Assembly (NCBI GenBank): GCA_941918925.1
Contig: OW799235.1
Location: 36,354,701 to 36,418,700 of the forward strand
Source of the DNA: Phyto melanocephala
Taxonomy: Eukaryota; Arthropoda; Insecta; Diptera; Rhinophoridae
Length of the DNA: 64,000 nt
Direction: 5' to 3'
Shown here in pieces: positions 11,748 to 23,421 of this stretch (position 1 is its first letter; each line of letters opens with the position of its first letter). The position numbers and the translations under genes were made by a program. A model generated the notes under the pieces. It was not told where the DNA came from. It made no database searches and saw only the letters and a program-made list of their open reading frames with translations.

Positions 11748-12581
11748 TTATGTATGGAACTCGATTTCTTTTGCATGACCACCACGGGCACGCTTGCAGA
11801 AGTCCAGACGCTGAACCCAATTTTCGACAATTTTAAGGCATAAATCAAACGATACTGCTGAAATTTCACGTTCAATATTCGTACGAAGTTCATCAGTCGT
11901 TGCTGGCTTGCTGGCATAGACCATAGACTTGACTCAGCCACACAGGAAATAGTCTAACGGTGTCAAATCGCACGACCGAGGCGGCCAATCGACTGGACCA
12001 ATTCGTGAAATAATACGTTCTACAAACATTGTTTTCCAATAAACACGTTCTCCAAACTTGGTTTCCAAATAATTGATGAGGCTCATTTCGGCCAGAAATG
12101 AGCCTCATCGCTGAAGATGATTTTTCGATGAAAATTCCAATCATTTTCAAGTTGTTGCTCAGCCAAATTCAAGAACATACGACGCTTCTGGTGGTCAAGC
12201 GGCTTCAGTTCTTGCTTCAATTTGATCTTGTAAGAATGTGGGCCAAGATATTTTCGCAAACTTCGCCACAACGACGTCACAGAGATGCTTAACGCTTGAG
12301 AACGACGTGTGAGAGACACATTTGGGCTATATTAAACTGAAGCCTCAGCGGCAGCAATATTTTCGAAACTACGGGCACTTCTTTGTCTCACTGGCACTGA
12401 AAGATTTTGTACTGTGCCTGTGGATTCAAATTTTTCCACTAGACGCTCAATTGTTGATCTGGTAGGACGATTATGACGACCATTGGACGTAGCGCTCTTA
12501 ACGTTGAGGCCACTGACTCCGGATTTTGAAGTAAGTTTTAATAATTTTGACTCGTTATTGGCTCGTATATTCTTTCATCAT
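11748..12581 (-). pseudogene. DD41D (rosa-type) mariner-like transposase, deleted and frameshifted
   Basis: Minus-strand reading from the ATG pair at 12581 gives the remains of two helix-turn-helix segments (NGRHNRPTRSTIERLVEKFE; ISVTSLWRSLRKYLG), then the first catalytic motif FSDEAHFW. The segment with the second catalytic Asp is deleted. The chain resumes in another frame at FGERV..., reads WPPRSCDLTPLDYF (third Asp) and ends RGGHAKEIEFHT with a stop at 11748-11750. At least two stops and one frameshift interrupt it. The family is the insect IS630/mariner type with 41 residues between the last two Asp; intact transposases excise and insert at TA. A perfect inverted repeat sits at the deletion junction (12075-12109). 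Confidence 0.8.
12075..12109. repeat. 15-bp palindrome arms at the transposase deletion junction
   Basis: GATGAGGCTCATTTC (12075-12089), a 5-base loop, then its exact complement (12095-12109). One arm encodes the DEAHF motif of the transposase; the other replaces the deleted catalytic segment. Confidence 0.9.
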
Positions 12582-12658
12582 GAAATGACAAACCTTACTG
12601 AAGAGAAATGTCAAAACAGCGGCAAGAAATATGGAGTCGTTTGCCAACCATTTTGATC

Positions 12659-12752
12659 TTAGGTCAGGTTGAAAAGGAGGGGCACTAAAAGCCCAAACCC
12701 ATGACAGATATACACTTATGCCCAGTTGGCATGTTGTGCGCTCCCTTTTGAT
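12659..12752 (-). repeat. LINE 3' end fragment (same family as 19110-19575)
   Basis: The run from 'aggtcaggttgaaaaggagg' through 'gcccaaacccatgacag' to 'ttggcatgttgtgcgctcc' matches 19113-19200 almost base for base. At 19110-19575 the same run follows a LINE C-terminus, so it is that family's 3' untranslated end, here alone. Confidence 0.65.
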
Positions 12753-12986
12753 CTACTTTTGTAGCGTGCCTGTTCAGTCGCTATACAACTGTGGGAATTA
12801 CAAACTACGGTTTTATTTCACAATGTCATAATTTGTTTCAATGGTTTAAAAATTTTGCAATCAGCAACAACCTTTGAACACTGGTAAAATTTATGTAAAT
12901 TATGACAATACAGTACTTAAGATAGCATACTTTTAATATTCTCATTCACATAAAGTTTATTTAAAACTGTTTGTCTATACAATTTA

Positions 12987-13640
12987 CTAGCAAAATATCC
13001 GCTACTTCGGTGGTGCAGTTCTTACTATTTATTGAATACTAAAGTTTCCCTCTTTAGTTTTATGTAAAAAAAACACTATAAGGACCTGTCTATGCTTCTG
13101 AGTTTAAAAATTTTAGCTTCACAAATTAAAAAAATGCAAAAATAAAAAAAGTAACATTTTGTCCTTCTTTATAATTTTCAAGGTCAACTTAAATTATTAG
13201 TACCTAATATCAGATATATTCTAAAACATAAAACTACACAAAAATGCTATATAACTGGGAAGAAGTATCTTTTTGGTTGCTCATGACTTTCTTGAGTCTC
13301 ACCAAGGATCAATAGTCTTTAATTTCAAAGCTCTAGCTTCCCAAACGTAAAAAGTACCATAAAAATGCGAAGAAGTACCTTTTGGGTAGCTCATATCATT
13401 TCAATCAAAAGTTCGATCAAATGTCACTTATTTCACAATTCTAGCTTCGTAAGCGTAAAAAGTACAAAAAGAACTATGAAACTGTAAAAGTACCTTTTTG
13501 GACATTCATAATATTTGCAGTCTTAACTCTATTACTATTATCTTTAATTTCAAAATCCTACCTATGTAAACTTAGAAAATACAAAAAGTACCATAAAAAG
13601 TCCCTTTTGTGTTTTCCATGTCAATGTACAAATTCAAAAT
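12987..13640 (-). mobile_element. Helitron-like family H2, degraded copy, reverse orientation
   Basis: The complement of 12987-13030 reads into 'gaagtagcgg...gctag', the same 3' end as the big array at 50960-50994, and is followed by T, as expected for CTAG|T. Further right, diverged ~118-bp units appear in reverse ('taccataaaaatgcgaag', 'gtacctttttgg'). The 5' limit is not visible. Confidence 0.55.
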
Positions 13641-14739
13641 GTTTAAATATATTTTGAACAATAAACTTTTTCCAAAAAATAGTTTAAAGTGAATAAATCC
13701 ACCACTTTTTTATATAAATAAATATTTTTTTTAAAAAGTACCAAACTGTTTTCCGAAATTTGTTATCTCTACCCTGTTTTAAATGTGTTTCAAGTCTTAC
13801 TTAAATATAAGTGTAATTGTTTATGTCTGATAAAATCCCTATTACAAATTTTTTTTTTATATTGACCCTATAATTTCATAAGGCCATAATTCCCTTTTCT
13901 GGTACCTTTTTGTCCCTCTAAAAATTTCCAAAAATCTCACCTAAATTATTGTCCATTAGGCGATACAAATGATTATTTTATGTCCTTTTAAATACTATAA
14001 GAAAAGCTTTTCTTAAGGTCCAAAAGGGAACAATATTTACCCCTTATACATGGGAGTTTGTAAAAACTGGCGGCATCATATTAATATCTTTTTTGCGGAT
14101 TATCTATGTTATTAACTAATGCATTTCCTAAATTTATGTGTTTGAATGTTACATAGGGTACTAAATGGTACCGAAATATGGTTTTTACCCGCATTTTCCC
14201 CTTAGTTGTTGAAAATTCAGAAAAGTGTCAGACATGTGTCAGCTTAATTTTTAAGTATAAGTATAACAATATCTTTTCAAGCTGATCTGTATCATTTCTA
14301 GTTAAGCAGATATCGGGCTATCTATTTATCGGGTTTACCCATTTTTACCACAATTAAGTTAAAACTTCAAAATAAGAGTATTTTTATGTTTCTAACTTTT
14401 TTGCCGTTGTGCTGTGCGATGATAAATTAGTCAGTCACGTTACTTTTAAGTTAGTTGCAAGTAGAAAGGCCCTAACTCAAATAATTGCAACTTTACACAT
14501 AATGGAAGGTGTATTATCATAATGTAATTTCCTGTGTAAAATTGCTTGTAAAACTGTTATTTTTGTTACTTTTGCATTAAATTTTTGTGTATTAGAATCA
14601 CTGAAAAACTCAATTTCGTAAACAATGCGAGTTAGTGCCTTTTTATTTGCGACTAATATTACTATTATGGGGGTCGATGGGAAAGTGAAGCGAATGCAAA
14701 CCAACCATTTGTTTGTCAATCCTTTCTAAAAATGACAAC
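13641..14739. other. Unassigned DNA, possibly the decayed body of H2
   Basis: AT-rich with scattered 'ggtacc' and 'aaaaagtacc' words like the H2 units, but no unit structure I can trace. No coding sequence seen. Confidence 0.3.
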
Positions 14740-14938
14740 CTCACCAACTGTCCAGAACGGACTTGGTGACCCCTGTTAACGCTAACGAGGCTCTGTCAAA
14801 TACCGGCCTGGAGGTCCGCTGGCAGCCCCAGTACCAGGATCGGATGGAGAAGCCCAATCAGCTACTACATCCTAAACCTTAACGATTACAGAAACTGAAT
14901 TACGGCCCTATGCTCCTTATAGGAATGACGGGAACATA
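14740..14938. other. GC-rich island of unknown origin
   Basis: About 200 bp with clearly more G and C than the surroundings (for example ggcctggaggtccgctggca). It ends at the TA run before the Tc1-like element. I do not recognise it; the tail or 5' leader of a LINE or a SINE body is possible. Confidence 0.35.
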
Positions 14939-14948
14939 TATATATATA

Positions 14949-16236
14949 GGTTTTTACTCTCAAACTAACTGTTTTTAGAGTCAACTAAAATTTTTTACAA
15001 TTCAAACTCAATTTTTTTCAAAGCAAATTAAATTTCATTCAAACCAAACGAAATTATTTTTAACTTAAATCAAACTTTTTGCAAATCATATTCAATCGTT
15101 TTTATTTTAAATTCATTATTTTTCACAATTAATTAAATTTTGTTTAACCTCAAATTAAATTTATTTTAATTAAACGAAAAATACTTCATTCATTTAATAC
15201 CATTGAATATAGACAAAGTTTTTATTAATTGCTATATAAATTACTTATTGCAACGGTTCTCCAGATGCAGCTAATGACAAAGCCATGGTCATATCAACAT
15301 AATAATTGTTGCAATCTGAAGGTGTTACCGATTCCACGGATTGCTTAATTATGGCTACCAAATCCATATTACTCTCTGGATCAGCTAACAAATTACGTGC
15401 AGAGAGTTTAGTTTTTGAGAAAACTTTTTCTATTGGGTTCAGCATAGGGGAGTATGGAGGAAGAAAAACTAAGATATGCCCGGACTCAACAATTTTATCT
15501 TTCACCACCTGAGTTTTGTGTATCTTTGCATTGTCAAGGATCAACCAAGCACCTGTGATGTTGCATTCAGCTAATTTGTTAAATAATTCTTCAAGGAAAG
15601 ATGTGAAAATATTGGTATTAACGGTGGAATGGGCAATTACTTTTTTATGCAAAATACCATGTATGTTCATAGCTGCAATGAGGGAAACATTTCTTCCTCT
15701 AACGGTAGGAACAATTACATGTGCTGCGGTATTTACTTTGGATCTCGCCCTGTTTCTCCGAAGGTGATAATTGAAACCGGATTCGTCAATGAATATGATT
15801 TTTTCTCTTATTTCTGGAGCGTTTTGTGCAAAATTCATTGCATACGGTATGCGTCGTTGTATTGTAACATCGCAATTTAAGCGATCTATATTAATTGTGG
15901 CAGTTTTTAAGGTGATTCGCAGATATTTTAATGCATTGTGTATACTTGTTGTACTTAAATCCACATTATGGATTTCTCGAATCTTTTCCCGAATGCCTTT
16001 TAATGTTATACATGGATTTCTTTCAATGATCTCTTCAATTTTATCCAATATTACGGAAGTCAATTTTGAGTGACGTCTTCCACCACGTTTTTTTATGGCA
16101 ACACAACCGTCCTTCTTGTAGCGATTTATAATGGATGTAGCTGTATTTTTATTTATATCAGCAAATTCGGCTGATTCAATGATGGTTTTCCCTTCTTCAT
16201 AAAACTTAATTAAAATATTCTTTTTATCTAAGCTAA
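14949..16236 (-). mobile_element. Tc1-like transposon with long TIR, truncated copy
   Basis: From GGTTTTTACTCTCAAACT at 14949 the sequence is the complement of the right end and coding region of the complete copy at 28791-31059. I count only about five differences over roughly 1.29 kb. Homology stops at 16236, exactly before the TC that starts Helitron-like copy 2; the missing left part is not found on the other side of that element. Confidence 0.85.
15245..16236 (-). pseudogene. Tc1-like DD34E transposase, lacks the N-terminus
   Basis: The frame is open from the junction at 16236 to the stop at 15245-15247, about 330 codons. Its last 270 or so residues appear identical to the transposase at 29612-30763, including IIFIDESGF, WLILDNAKIH and SPMLNPIEKVF (catalytic D, D and E). 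Two residue differences from that copy lie upstream in the first helix-turn-helix region (N to K, G to D). About 54 residues and the promoter side are missing, so it is probably not expressed. Confidence 0.85.
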
Positions 16237-16256
16237 TCTATATATATAAAAGTGAA

Positions 16257-16295
<39 letters not shown>

Positions 16296-16876
16296 GCTAT
16301 AGACTCCGAAACTGTAAAACCGATCGAACTCAAACTTTGGCAAGTTGTTGGACACATACCAGGGAGTGTTTATGGGTGAAAAAAAGTGGGCGGAGCCACG
16401 CCCATAAAAAATTAGTTATCAGTTTTAGCTACTTGCACTTGACCGATTTTTCTGAAACTTTGCACACATATCGAGCTGTCATGACTAAATAATTTCGTGA
16501 TAAGAAAAGTGGGCGGGGCCACGCCCCTAAAAAAGTTTTAATTTTGAGGTACTTGCACTTGACCGATTTTTCTGAAACTTTGCACACATATTGAGCTGTC
16601 ATGGCTTTATAATTTCGTGATTGAAAAAGTGGGCAGGGCCACGACCATAAAAATAGTTATAATTTTGAGTTACTTGCTCTGTACCGATTTTTGTGAAACT
16701 TTTCACTCATATTGAGTTGTCATGACTCTACAATTTCTTGATTAGAAAAGTGGGCAGTGCCACGCCCATTAAAAATTTTTTTTAATTTTTAGCTTTTTGC
16801 ACTTGAAATTCAATTTAAATTCAAAATGCATTTTTATTCATTAAAGGGCGTAGCAACGCGCGCCGGGCTTTTCTAG
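16237..16876 (+). mobile_element. Helitron-like element H1, copy 2
   Basis: Starts TCTATATATATAAAAG, has (GT)16, then the conserved stretch 'agctatagactccgaaactg', four ~121-bp units with gccacg(c/a)cc, and ends GCGTAGCAACGC...CTAG. Flanked by A (16236) and T (16877). No coding capacity. Confidence 0.8.
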
Positions 16877-17350
16877 TTTAAAATAAGAATCAAAGATATC
16901 TGCGCACGAAAAATTTTTGAAAACTTAGCTGTATGAAAAATCAGCTAACAACACAAATTAAAAAAAATTAACAAAATTAAAACAAGTATAATGTTCCCGG
17001 GTTGAAAAATTAAAATACTGTATTTTATAAAAGTATAAAACACTTGATAAAGTCTCGTCAATAATATTTTTAAAAAGACAAAAACAGAACTAAAGCGCAT
17101 CTCGTAAGGGTGTTAGAAACTGATTATTAATAGATTTAGATTTTGAATGGACAAAAAACAAATAATCTGGCATCCGTACTCATTATTCTAATTTTTCAAA
17201 TCTATTTATACTGCCTACATTTATAGAATGCCATACAAATCCCTTCATTACAAATGTGTTTGTGTTTCAACAAATTGTCTATGGTTGTAAGTTAAAATAT
17301 TTGGATCATTAGAAACGTTATTCCTCTAAACTAATACAAAGAAACCAGTA
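16877..17350. other. Unassigned AT-rich DNA
   Basis: Nothing recognised. In particular it does not continue the Tc1-like element that stops at 16236. Confidence 0.5.
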
Positions 17351-17352
17351 TA

Positions 17353-18215
17353 AAGGGTGGGCCATCTATCGGTTTAAATTTTAACCAGCAGTTATTTCGA
17401 ATCTGATAATACTTATGTCATTTTATTCTGTTACAAAATTCAGTATATTATCTCCGCTTAACGCAATGAATTGATTTACACTTGAGTAACGTTGGAATTT
17501 ATTTGAAATTTATTTTCAAAACAAAGAAAATTGGTCGCATTTTCCAATTGGAAAAAATCATATTTGCGGATGAAGCTGATTTTCATCTTAGTGGGTAGGT
17601 TACTAATAAAAATTGCAGTGACTTTAGTGTAGCTTGTTGAGCGGCGGCTTCACTGCCCCATACTTTTTTTTTAAATGAGGACGGTGCAACCATTGCGGTC
17701 AACGGAAATACTTATCGCTCCATGAAAACCGTTTTTTTCTTGTGTGCTCTTCATGGTATTGATGTGAGTGATGTTTAGTTTAAACAGAATGCTGCAACTT
17801 GCCACACATTTCATGCCACAGTCGATTTATTGCGTACAACGTTTGATGATCGTTTAATTAGCGGAAATGGTGATGTAAATTAGCCGCCAGAAAACTGCGA
17901 TTTGACATTCTTGCACTATTTTTTGTGGAGGACGTTAAAGACAAGTCTTATGTAGACAAACCATAGTCCATTTAGTTTTTGAAGGTCAACATTCATGATG
18001 CCGTTGCCGAGATACAACCTAAAATCCTCAAAAATGTTCTCGAAAATTTGCCTGATCACGGCCAGCCGCGGCAGCCATATGAATGAAATATTTATTAATT
18101 TCTCACCAGAGCGATTGCAATTACTTCACAAGAAAAAAATAAATATGGCAAAATTTCAAACCGTTTTTGTTTTTTTGGCATTTTTAAATTTTGAGCTTTT
18201 AAATGTCCCACCCTT
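17353..18215 (+). mobile_element. DD41D mariner-like element, decayed
   Basis: Ends AAGGGTGGGCC at 17353 and the near-complement ...TCCCACCCTT at 18215, flanked by TA at 17351-17352 and 18216-18217. At 863 bp it lacks the 5' coding part. The same TIR type (AAGGGTGG) occurs at 53367 and 61804. Confidence 0.75.
17560..18110 (+). pseudogene. DD41D transposase remains, catalytic residues lost
   Basis: Reading in shifting frames I see IIFADEADFHLSG (first Asp motif), VNGNTYRSMKTVF, then QNAATCHTFHATVDLL where QDG has become QNA, then CDLTFLHYFLW where the usual PLDYF has become FLHYF, and finally RGSHMNEIFINF. Counting from the N of QNA to the H of FLH gives 41 intervening residues, the spacing of the rosa group. 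Loss of both Asp plus several stops shows it is dead. Confidence 0.75.
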
Positions 18216-18217
18216 TA

Positions 18218-19109
18218 GTATATCAGATATCTATTAAGAACAGTAAACAAATGTATGTACGTGTTGTGTGTAAACTGGTTCTCACCTAAGTGGGCTTCAT
18301 GATGATGATGATATGTCACATCATTGCCTATTCATCACTTTGGTTTAAAAAGTCATTACTTATGTATATGCTTTTTTATTCTTCTTTTTTTTTTTTTTGG
18401 TAGAGGTTACGCGTTTCAAAAAGGTTGTAAGTATGACCAATTTTTGTACACCATTTCATAACCATCAGCGTTTTATCTTCTAATCATCACAGAAATCTAG
18501 TGCAATTGATGGATGCGAATAAACAGTGGCATTAGAATTAGTTGGTTGTCATTTGGTACGAGTATCTATTAAAACGATTGACTGATTGATATTGAGTAAA
18601 TGACAAAACATTTTTTTTAATAACGCAGAAACCGTTTTTTTTTTTTTGCTTAATGTGTATAGGATTTTCTAAATGTAACAAATTAATGTGGGGAAAACAT
18701 TTGCTGACATTATAAAAAAGGTTTCTAGTGAAAAATAAAGGTTATTTTGAAAATGATTTTTAATTAGAGAAAAATGTCACCAAATTGTAATTTAAACAAG
18801 GAGAACATTAACAAATATCTTTAAGTAAATATATACTTTATATGTCTGTATATTTCGATGCACATAACACATCTATACTAGCTTATATACAAGTAAATGT
18901 ACAATATAAATATTAAAGTAAATGTTTGAACAGAACTATTCATCGCGTTTTCTAAACAAAAAGATATTTTACATACTACGCAAAATACAGTCAGTGTGAT
19001 TTTGCTGTAACGGTACTGGCGAAAACAATTACAGCATATTAAATAACAAGAGCAAAAATTCAAAAAACTTGTTAATATAATGTTTCTCTTCCATTACTAT
19101 TTCCACATA
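18218..19109. other. Unassigned AT-rich DNA
   Basis: A short (GAT)n-like run at about 18299-18312 and T-rich tracts. No gene or element recognised. Confidence 0.5.
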
Positions 19110-19575
19110 GTTTAGGTTAGGTTAAAAAGGAGGGGCACTAAAAGCCCAAACCCATGACAGGTATACACTTATGCCCAGTTGGCATGTTGCGCGCTCCATG
19201 TGGAAACCGGAATTCCCAATTTAAAACCATAATCATAATTTTCCATAATTAAATATCGGACTAGTTCAAGAACGCAGTCCCCTCAATGTAATTCCTTATG
19301 GATCTCCACTTTGAGTTCCCCAGGTACTCCAAATTTGGCATAGTATCCACTGTAAAATTCTCGCGTCTAATATGCCCAAACGCAGGAAAATGACAGAGAT
19401 AGTGTACAAAGTCTCATCCTCTTCCTCGCATGCTCTGCATGTTGTCTCTTCAGATAGTTTCATGCGAGCTAGATGAGTTCTCAACTCCGTATGACCTGTA
19501 ATCACACTGATAAGTCTCATAATTGTTGGTCTATTCACTCTCAGAATTTCCACATAACATTCAATTGTCTGCGTA
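19110..19575 (-). pseudogene. LINE C-terminal end (post-RNase H region) and 3' UTR
   Basis: Minus-strand reading of 19553-19296 gives LRVNRPTIMRLISVITGH, TELRTHLARMKL and CRACEEEDETL. This is the C-terminal segment that follows RNase H in I- or LOA-type LINEs ('ITGH..LR.HLARM' and a Cys motif). After CEEEDETL the frame is lost. The 3' UTR runs to about 19113 and matches 12659-12752. The same protein segment, diverged, is at 41100-41410. Confidence 0.7.
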
Positions 19576-20156
19576 GGGGATCGATATACATAGCTGCCTG
19601 CATCAAAACTGATCTTTAATTAAAGTTGTGTTTCACTATAAGGTGACTTACTCACTGTGATTCACTTACTATTTCGCTTTCATCGAACAACATGAACAAA
19701 ACGAAATTTTCTGCATGAAAAATAGACGTTGCGTTAAATAAGTCGTCGTCCACATTATGAAGTATTTGTAGCTAAACTTTTGAGCTTGTTGATGATTCGT
19801 ATTTCCTCCTTCATCCACCAAATAAAAGTTACTATTATAACTTTAAACTTTGTTGGTGCACGCAGAGATAAACCATGATAAGGACAAGATCACGAAAGTC
19901 ATATTAAACTTCTATAACAATATTTGGTTATCGCAAACAAGTTATAGTTATTTTAATTTTGTTTTATAGATTATTTGTCAATGGTAACCAAGCGCTTGTA
20001 ACAATTTTATCATTTAATGTCTACTTTTCATAAAATCCGCGATATGGTTGTCTCTTCAAAATAGTATGATTTCAAAAATTATGAAGAAGTCTTTAAAATT
20101 ACAAACAACCATATAATGTTAGGTAAAACAAAAGTATGACTCATCAATCTATTATT
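19576..20156. other. Unassigned DNA
   Basis: Nothing recognised. Confidence 0.45.
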
Positions 20157-21274
20157 TTTATACCACAGGTACCAAGTGTATATATAGCTCTGTCATTTTG
20201 TTTTTAATTTCTACAATATTCAATTTCGACCCCTTAAAGTATATATTTTCAATTAAATGTCAGTAAGTTGATATCAACGTTTAGAAGCTCCCAACTTTAG
20301 CACAGATCTGTGTATGGTATGAAACTTTTGCAAATGTCCGGAAAAGAATTTAAATATTGATATCCAGCACAATCTACACATAACTCTCTGAGATATTAGC
20401 AACTAAACAAGAACGCTAAAAAAAATCATAATTTTTCAGCCATAGGATAATTTATAAACACGTTTGCTACCATCTTTAAATATTGTATGTCTATATATGT
20501 ATGATATACATACATACGGCTGTTCAAAAATATTTCGGACAAATCGGTGTCTAATCGGCAAACTTAAATTACATAATATTACAAGTTAATAAAGCTTCCA
20601 ATAAATTTTTTGACATATTAGAGACACCACAACACAAACCGTAGTCGCAAAAAGTACTCCCGAGAAAATCTGAAACGTACTGATACATAAGTACAAAAGA
20701 AAAACAACACAAATCCTTCTGAGTCTCCCAAAATTTCGATTTTTTGAGTTTTTTTTTTTTCTGTTAAAGCTTCTAAACAACAGCGATATTAATATCAAAA
20801 GAAAAGGCTTGCCTAGCGGAATATAATACACTATATACAAATTTATGAACCATAATGACCGCCACTACAATATGATGTACACTTAATTATATTGTTTAAC
20901 TTTGCATGTATTTTGTTATTGTAACAAAAACAAAACACATGTAAAACTCCAACGCTCTTGTTTAGGTATGGGCCTAAGTCTAGTTATTAAAAATGTACAA
21001 TTTTCAACTTCCTCAATATTGGAATTAAACTAAAAGGTTTGACTAGTAGAATATAGTAAACAATGAAAAAGTTAAAATTCAAGATGGCTTCCCAAAATAT
21101 GGGAATCAAATAAAAGAGCTTGACTAGAAAAATACAGATGGCGTCGGACATAACAAGGAAAATTGCATATAACATGAAATTTGAGATCAAGGCTAAGATA
21201 CGATGTGATCATTATACCTTTGTACGTAATGTTAAAGAGCATTAACAGCACGAATATAGCACTCTTACTTGTTT
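20157..21274 (+). repeat. Family A dispersed repeat, long diverged copy
   Basis: Starts 'tttataccacaggta...gtatatatagctctgtcat' and ends 'cacgaatatagcactcttacttgttttc'. The interior contains 'tgactagtagaatatag' and 'caagatggc' phrases shared with 23422-24295. The terminal hairpin seen in better copies has decayed. Confidence 0.65.
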
Positions 21275-22097
21275 TCAACTGCTTTTCTTCTTGTTGAATG
21301 AATTTTAATTATTTCAAAAGACTGAAATGTAAAAAAAACATAAAAATTAAAAAAAAAAAAAACAACAATATAAAACAATAAAGTATAAAGAAATATAATT
21401 ATGAACATTTTAATCAAAAAGGTGAGTACAATCAATAAAGTCATAACTATAGCATTGTACTTCACTTGAACATAATAATGACAACTTGTGACCGTTTTAC
21501 GTTTTGACCACAATATAATCATTGTATTTATGTTGCTTTTACATTATGTTTACCACAACCATGTATTTCCTCTGCGTGTAACTATTAAGAATAGTAAGAT
21601 GATCTTAGTTTCATCGGTAGAATTAGAACAGAAAATCAAAAAAATGTTTCTTATGGAAAAGAAAAGGTGAAGTAAAAGTTCGGTATTAAAACAAATTTGA
21701 AACAATTTATTTTCATTTCAAACTATTACAAATCAAAATTTTAACCCCAGGTATTTAGTAAACTTATTAAGTATGGAATTCAGTTCACATCAGCTATATG
21801 ACGAAAGTCAGATATAAATATATTTAGTTCTCATACAAAGCCACGTTTTAGCATACTTTAATGATTGGTAGAGCAGCCTCTTCTAATTCCTTGAAAATAA
21901 GAAAAACTACAATAAAAATCCAAGCTTTTTAGACTATAGCTATTATTAAGCAACTGAAAGCCAAAGTTACTCTTGATATTCACAAATTCTAATGCTTTTT
22001 GAATATCAACACTTTTTTAATAAATCTAGCAACCAATTAGAAATGTACAACAATGCTTATTTGAGATACATCGGCTCCCACTTCTTAATGCCCATAA
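21275..22097. other. Unassigned AT-rich DNA
   Basis: A-rich tracts near 21330-21365. Nothing else supported. Confidence 0.45.
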
Positions 22098-22618
22098 TTA
22101 TACCCTTCACCTGTGGTGCACAAGGGTATATATAGCTTTGTCATTCCGTTTGTAATTTCTACAATTTTCATTTCCGACCCCATAAATTATATATTTTCTG
22201 AAAGCTTATGAATAGAGGAGTCGATTAAGCCCTGACCGTCTGTCCGTGTGTTGGTTGAAATCAACTTTTAGAAGCAACTATATGTTCCTCAGATCTCTAT
22301 ATGGTATCAATAATTTAAAAAAATAATTTAAAAAAAATTTTAAAAAATTTTTTAAAAATTTTTTCAAAAAAATTTTTTAAAAAAATTAAAAAAAAATATA
22401 AAAAAAAGAATAACAAAATATAAATAATATATTATATAAAATAAAATTTTTTTGGCTCAGCTGGGATTCGATGCCACATTTATTCTAACCAGTATATACA
22501 TATGTACGTATTTGATATGAGATGAATGGTGATACAAACAATTGTTATTGCATGACTACACGTTGTGAAGGGTATATAAGATTCGGCACGGCCGAATATA
22601 GCACTGTTACTTGTTTTT
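22098..22618 (+). repeat. Family A dispersed repeat, short copy
   Basis: Begins 'ttatacccttcacctgtggtg', carries 'ctgtccgtgtgttggttgaaa' (GTCY remnant), an A/T-only stretch at 22313-22450, the motif ctcagctgggattcgatgcc at 22455, and ends 'gaagggtatataag' + ATTCGGCACGGCCGAAT + 'atagcactgttacttgttttt'. The last hairpin and tail define the family. Confidence 0.8.
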
Positions 22619-23173
22619 ATTTACAATTTTTATTGTTTTGTTTAAAATCAGTCGTAATCTAGAAGTGCAATTAAAAACCACAAATGAAAAACAAAAGCAA
22701 ATAATAAATATTAAATTCAATTGTTGTGCAATATCATTGGAAAACTTCTAGAACTTATTATGTTCAGCGATTAAAAACCACAAAATGTTTGATCTTAATT
22801 TTTTTTCTTATTTATCCACATAAGCCACATTTTAAATAAAAAAAAAACAATAAAAAACCTTCAGTACGTTTCCGTGGCCGACACATGTATAATCGTAATT
22901 TGAACTATTTCAGATCTCAGTTGATCACATGTTTGTACATACATACATACATATATAACACATATAAGAAAATGCTTTTTATAAGTTGTTTGTTTGTTCC
23001 GCAATTTCATAATTACTTTTTGAACCTCTCTTACAACGAAACGTTTTTATAATTCATGAAACATTTTTTGGACTTGTGCGGGAAAGGTTTTTTAACAAAG
23101 TCCAAAATTTAAAGGACCGGATAAGAATACACGAAAATAACTTTTGAAAATTGTTTTACTCATAATGTAGTTA
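22619..23173. other. Unassigned AT-rich DNA
   Basis: A (CATA)n run at about 22935-22956. No gene. Confidence 0.45.
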
Positions 23174-23203
23174 TAACAAGTAAGAGCACTACATTCGGCT
23201 GTG
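23174..23203 (-). repeat. Family A 3' end fragment
   Basis: The phrase 'aacaagtaagagcactacattcgg' up to 23203 is the complement of the family tail; the rest of that copy is missing. Confidence 0.6.
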
Positions 23204-23421
23204 AAGAATTTTAAATACCAATCCAAAATTTGATGTACTTAGTATTTATATAGCACAAAATTTATTATTTTGTTATCCACAGTAACCATTGTGGAATAAT
23301 CCCTTTATACTAAAATATTTATTACTTTCTTTGTGTAACTTCGATTTCCTATAAATTTACTTTTTTAAATTTCGTCTTACAATGGAACCTTAAGTATTTC
23401 TACATTTGAAATGATATTACC

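Noticed and set aside
19111..19126. TTAGGTTAGG, like the arthropod telomere repeat
   Set aside because: Only about two repeats and part of a LINE 3' end found at three places; flies lack TTAGG telomeres.
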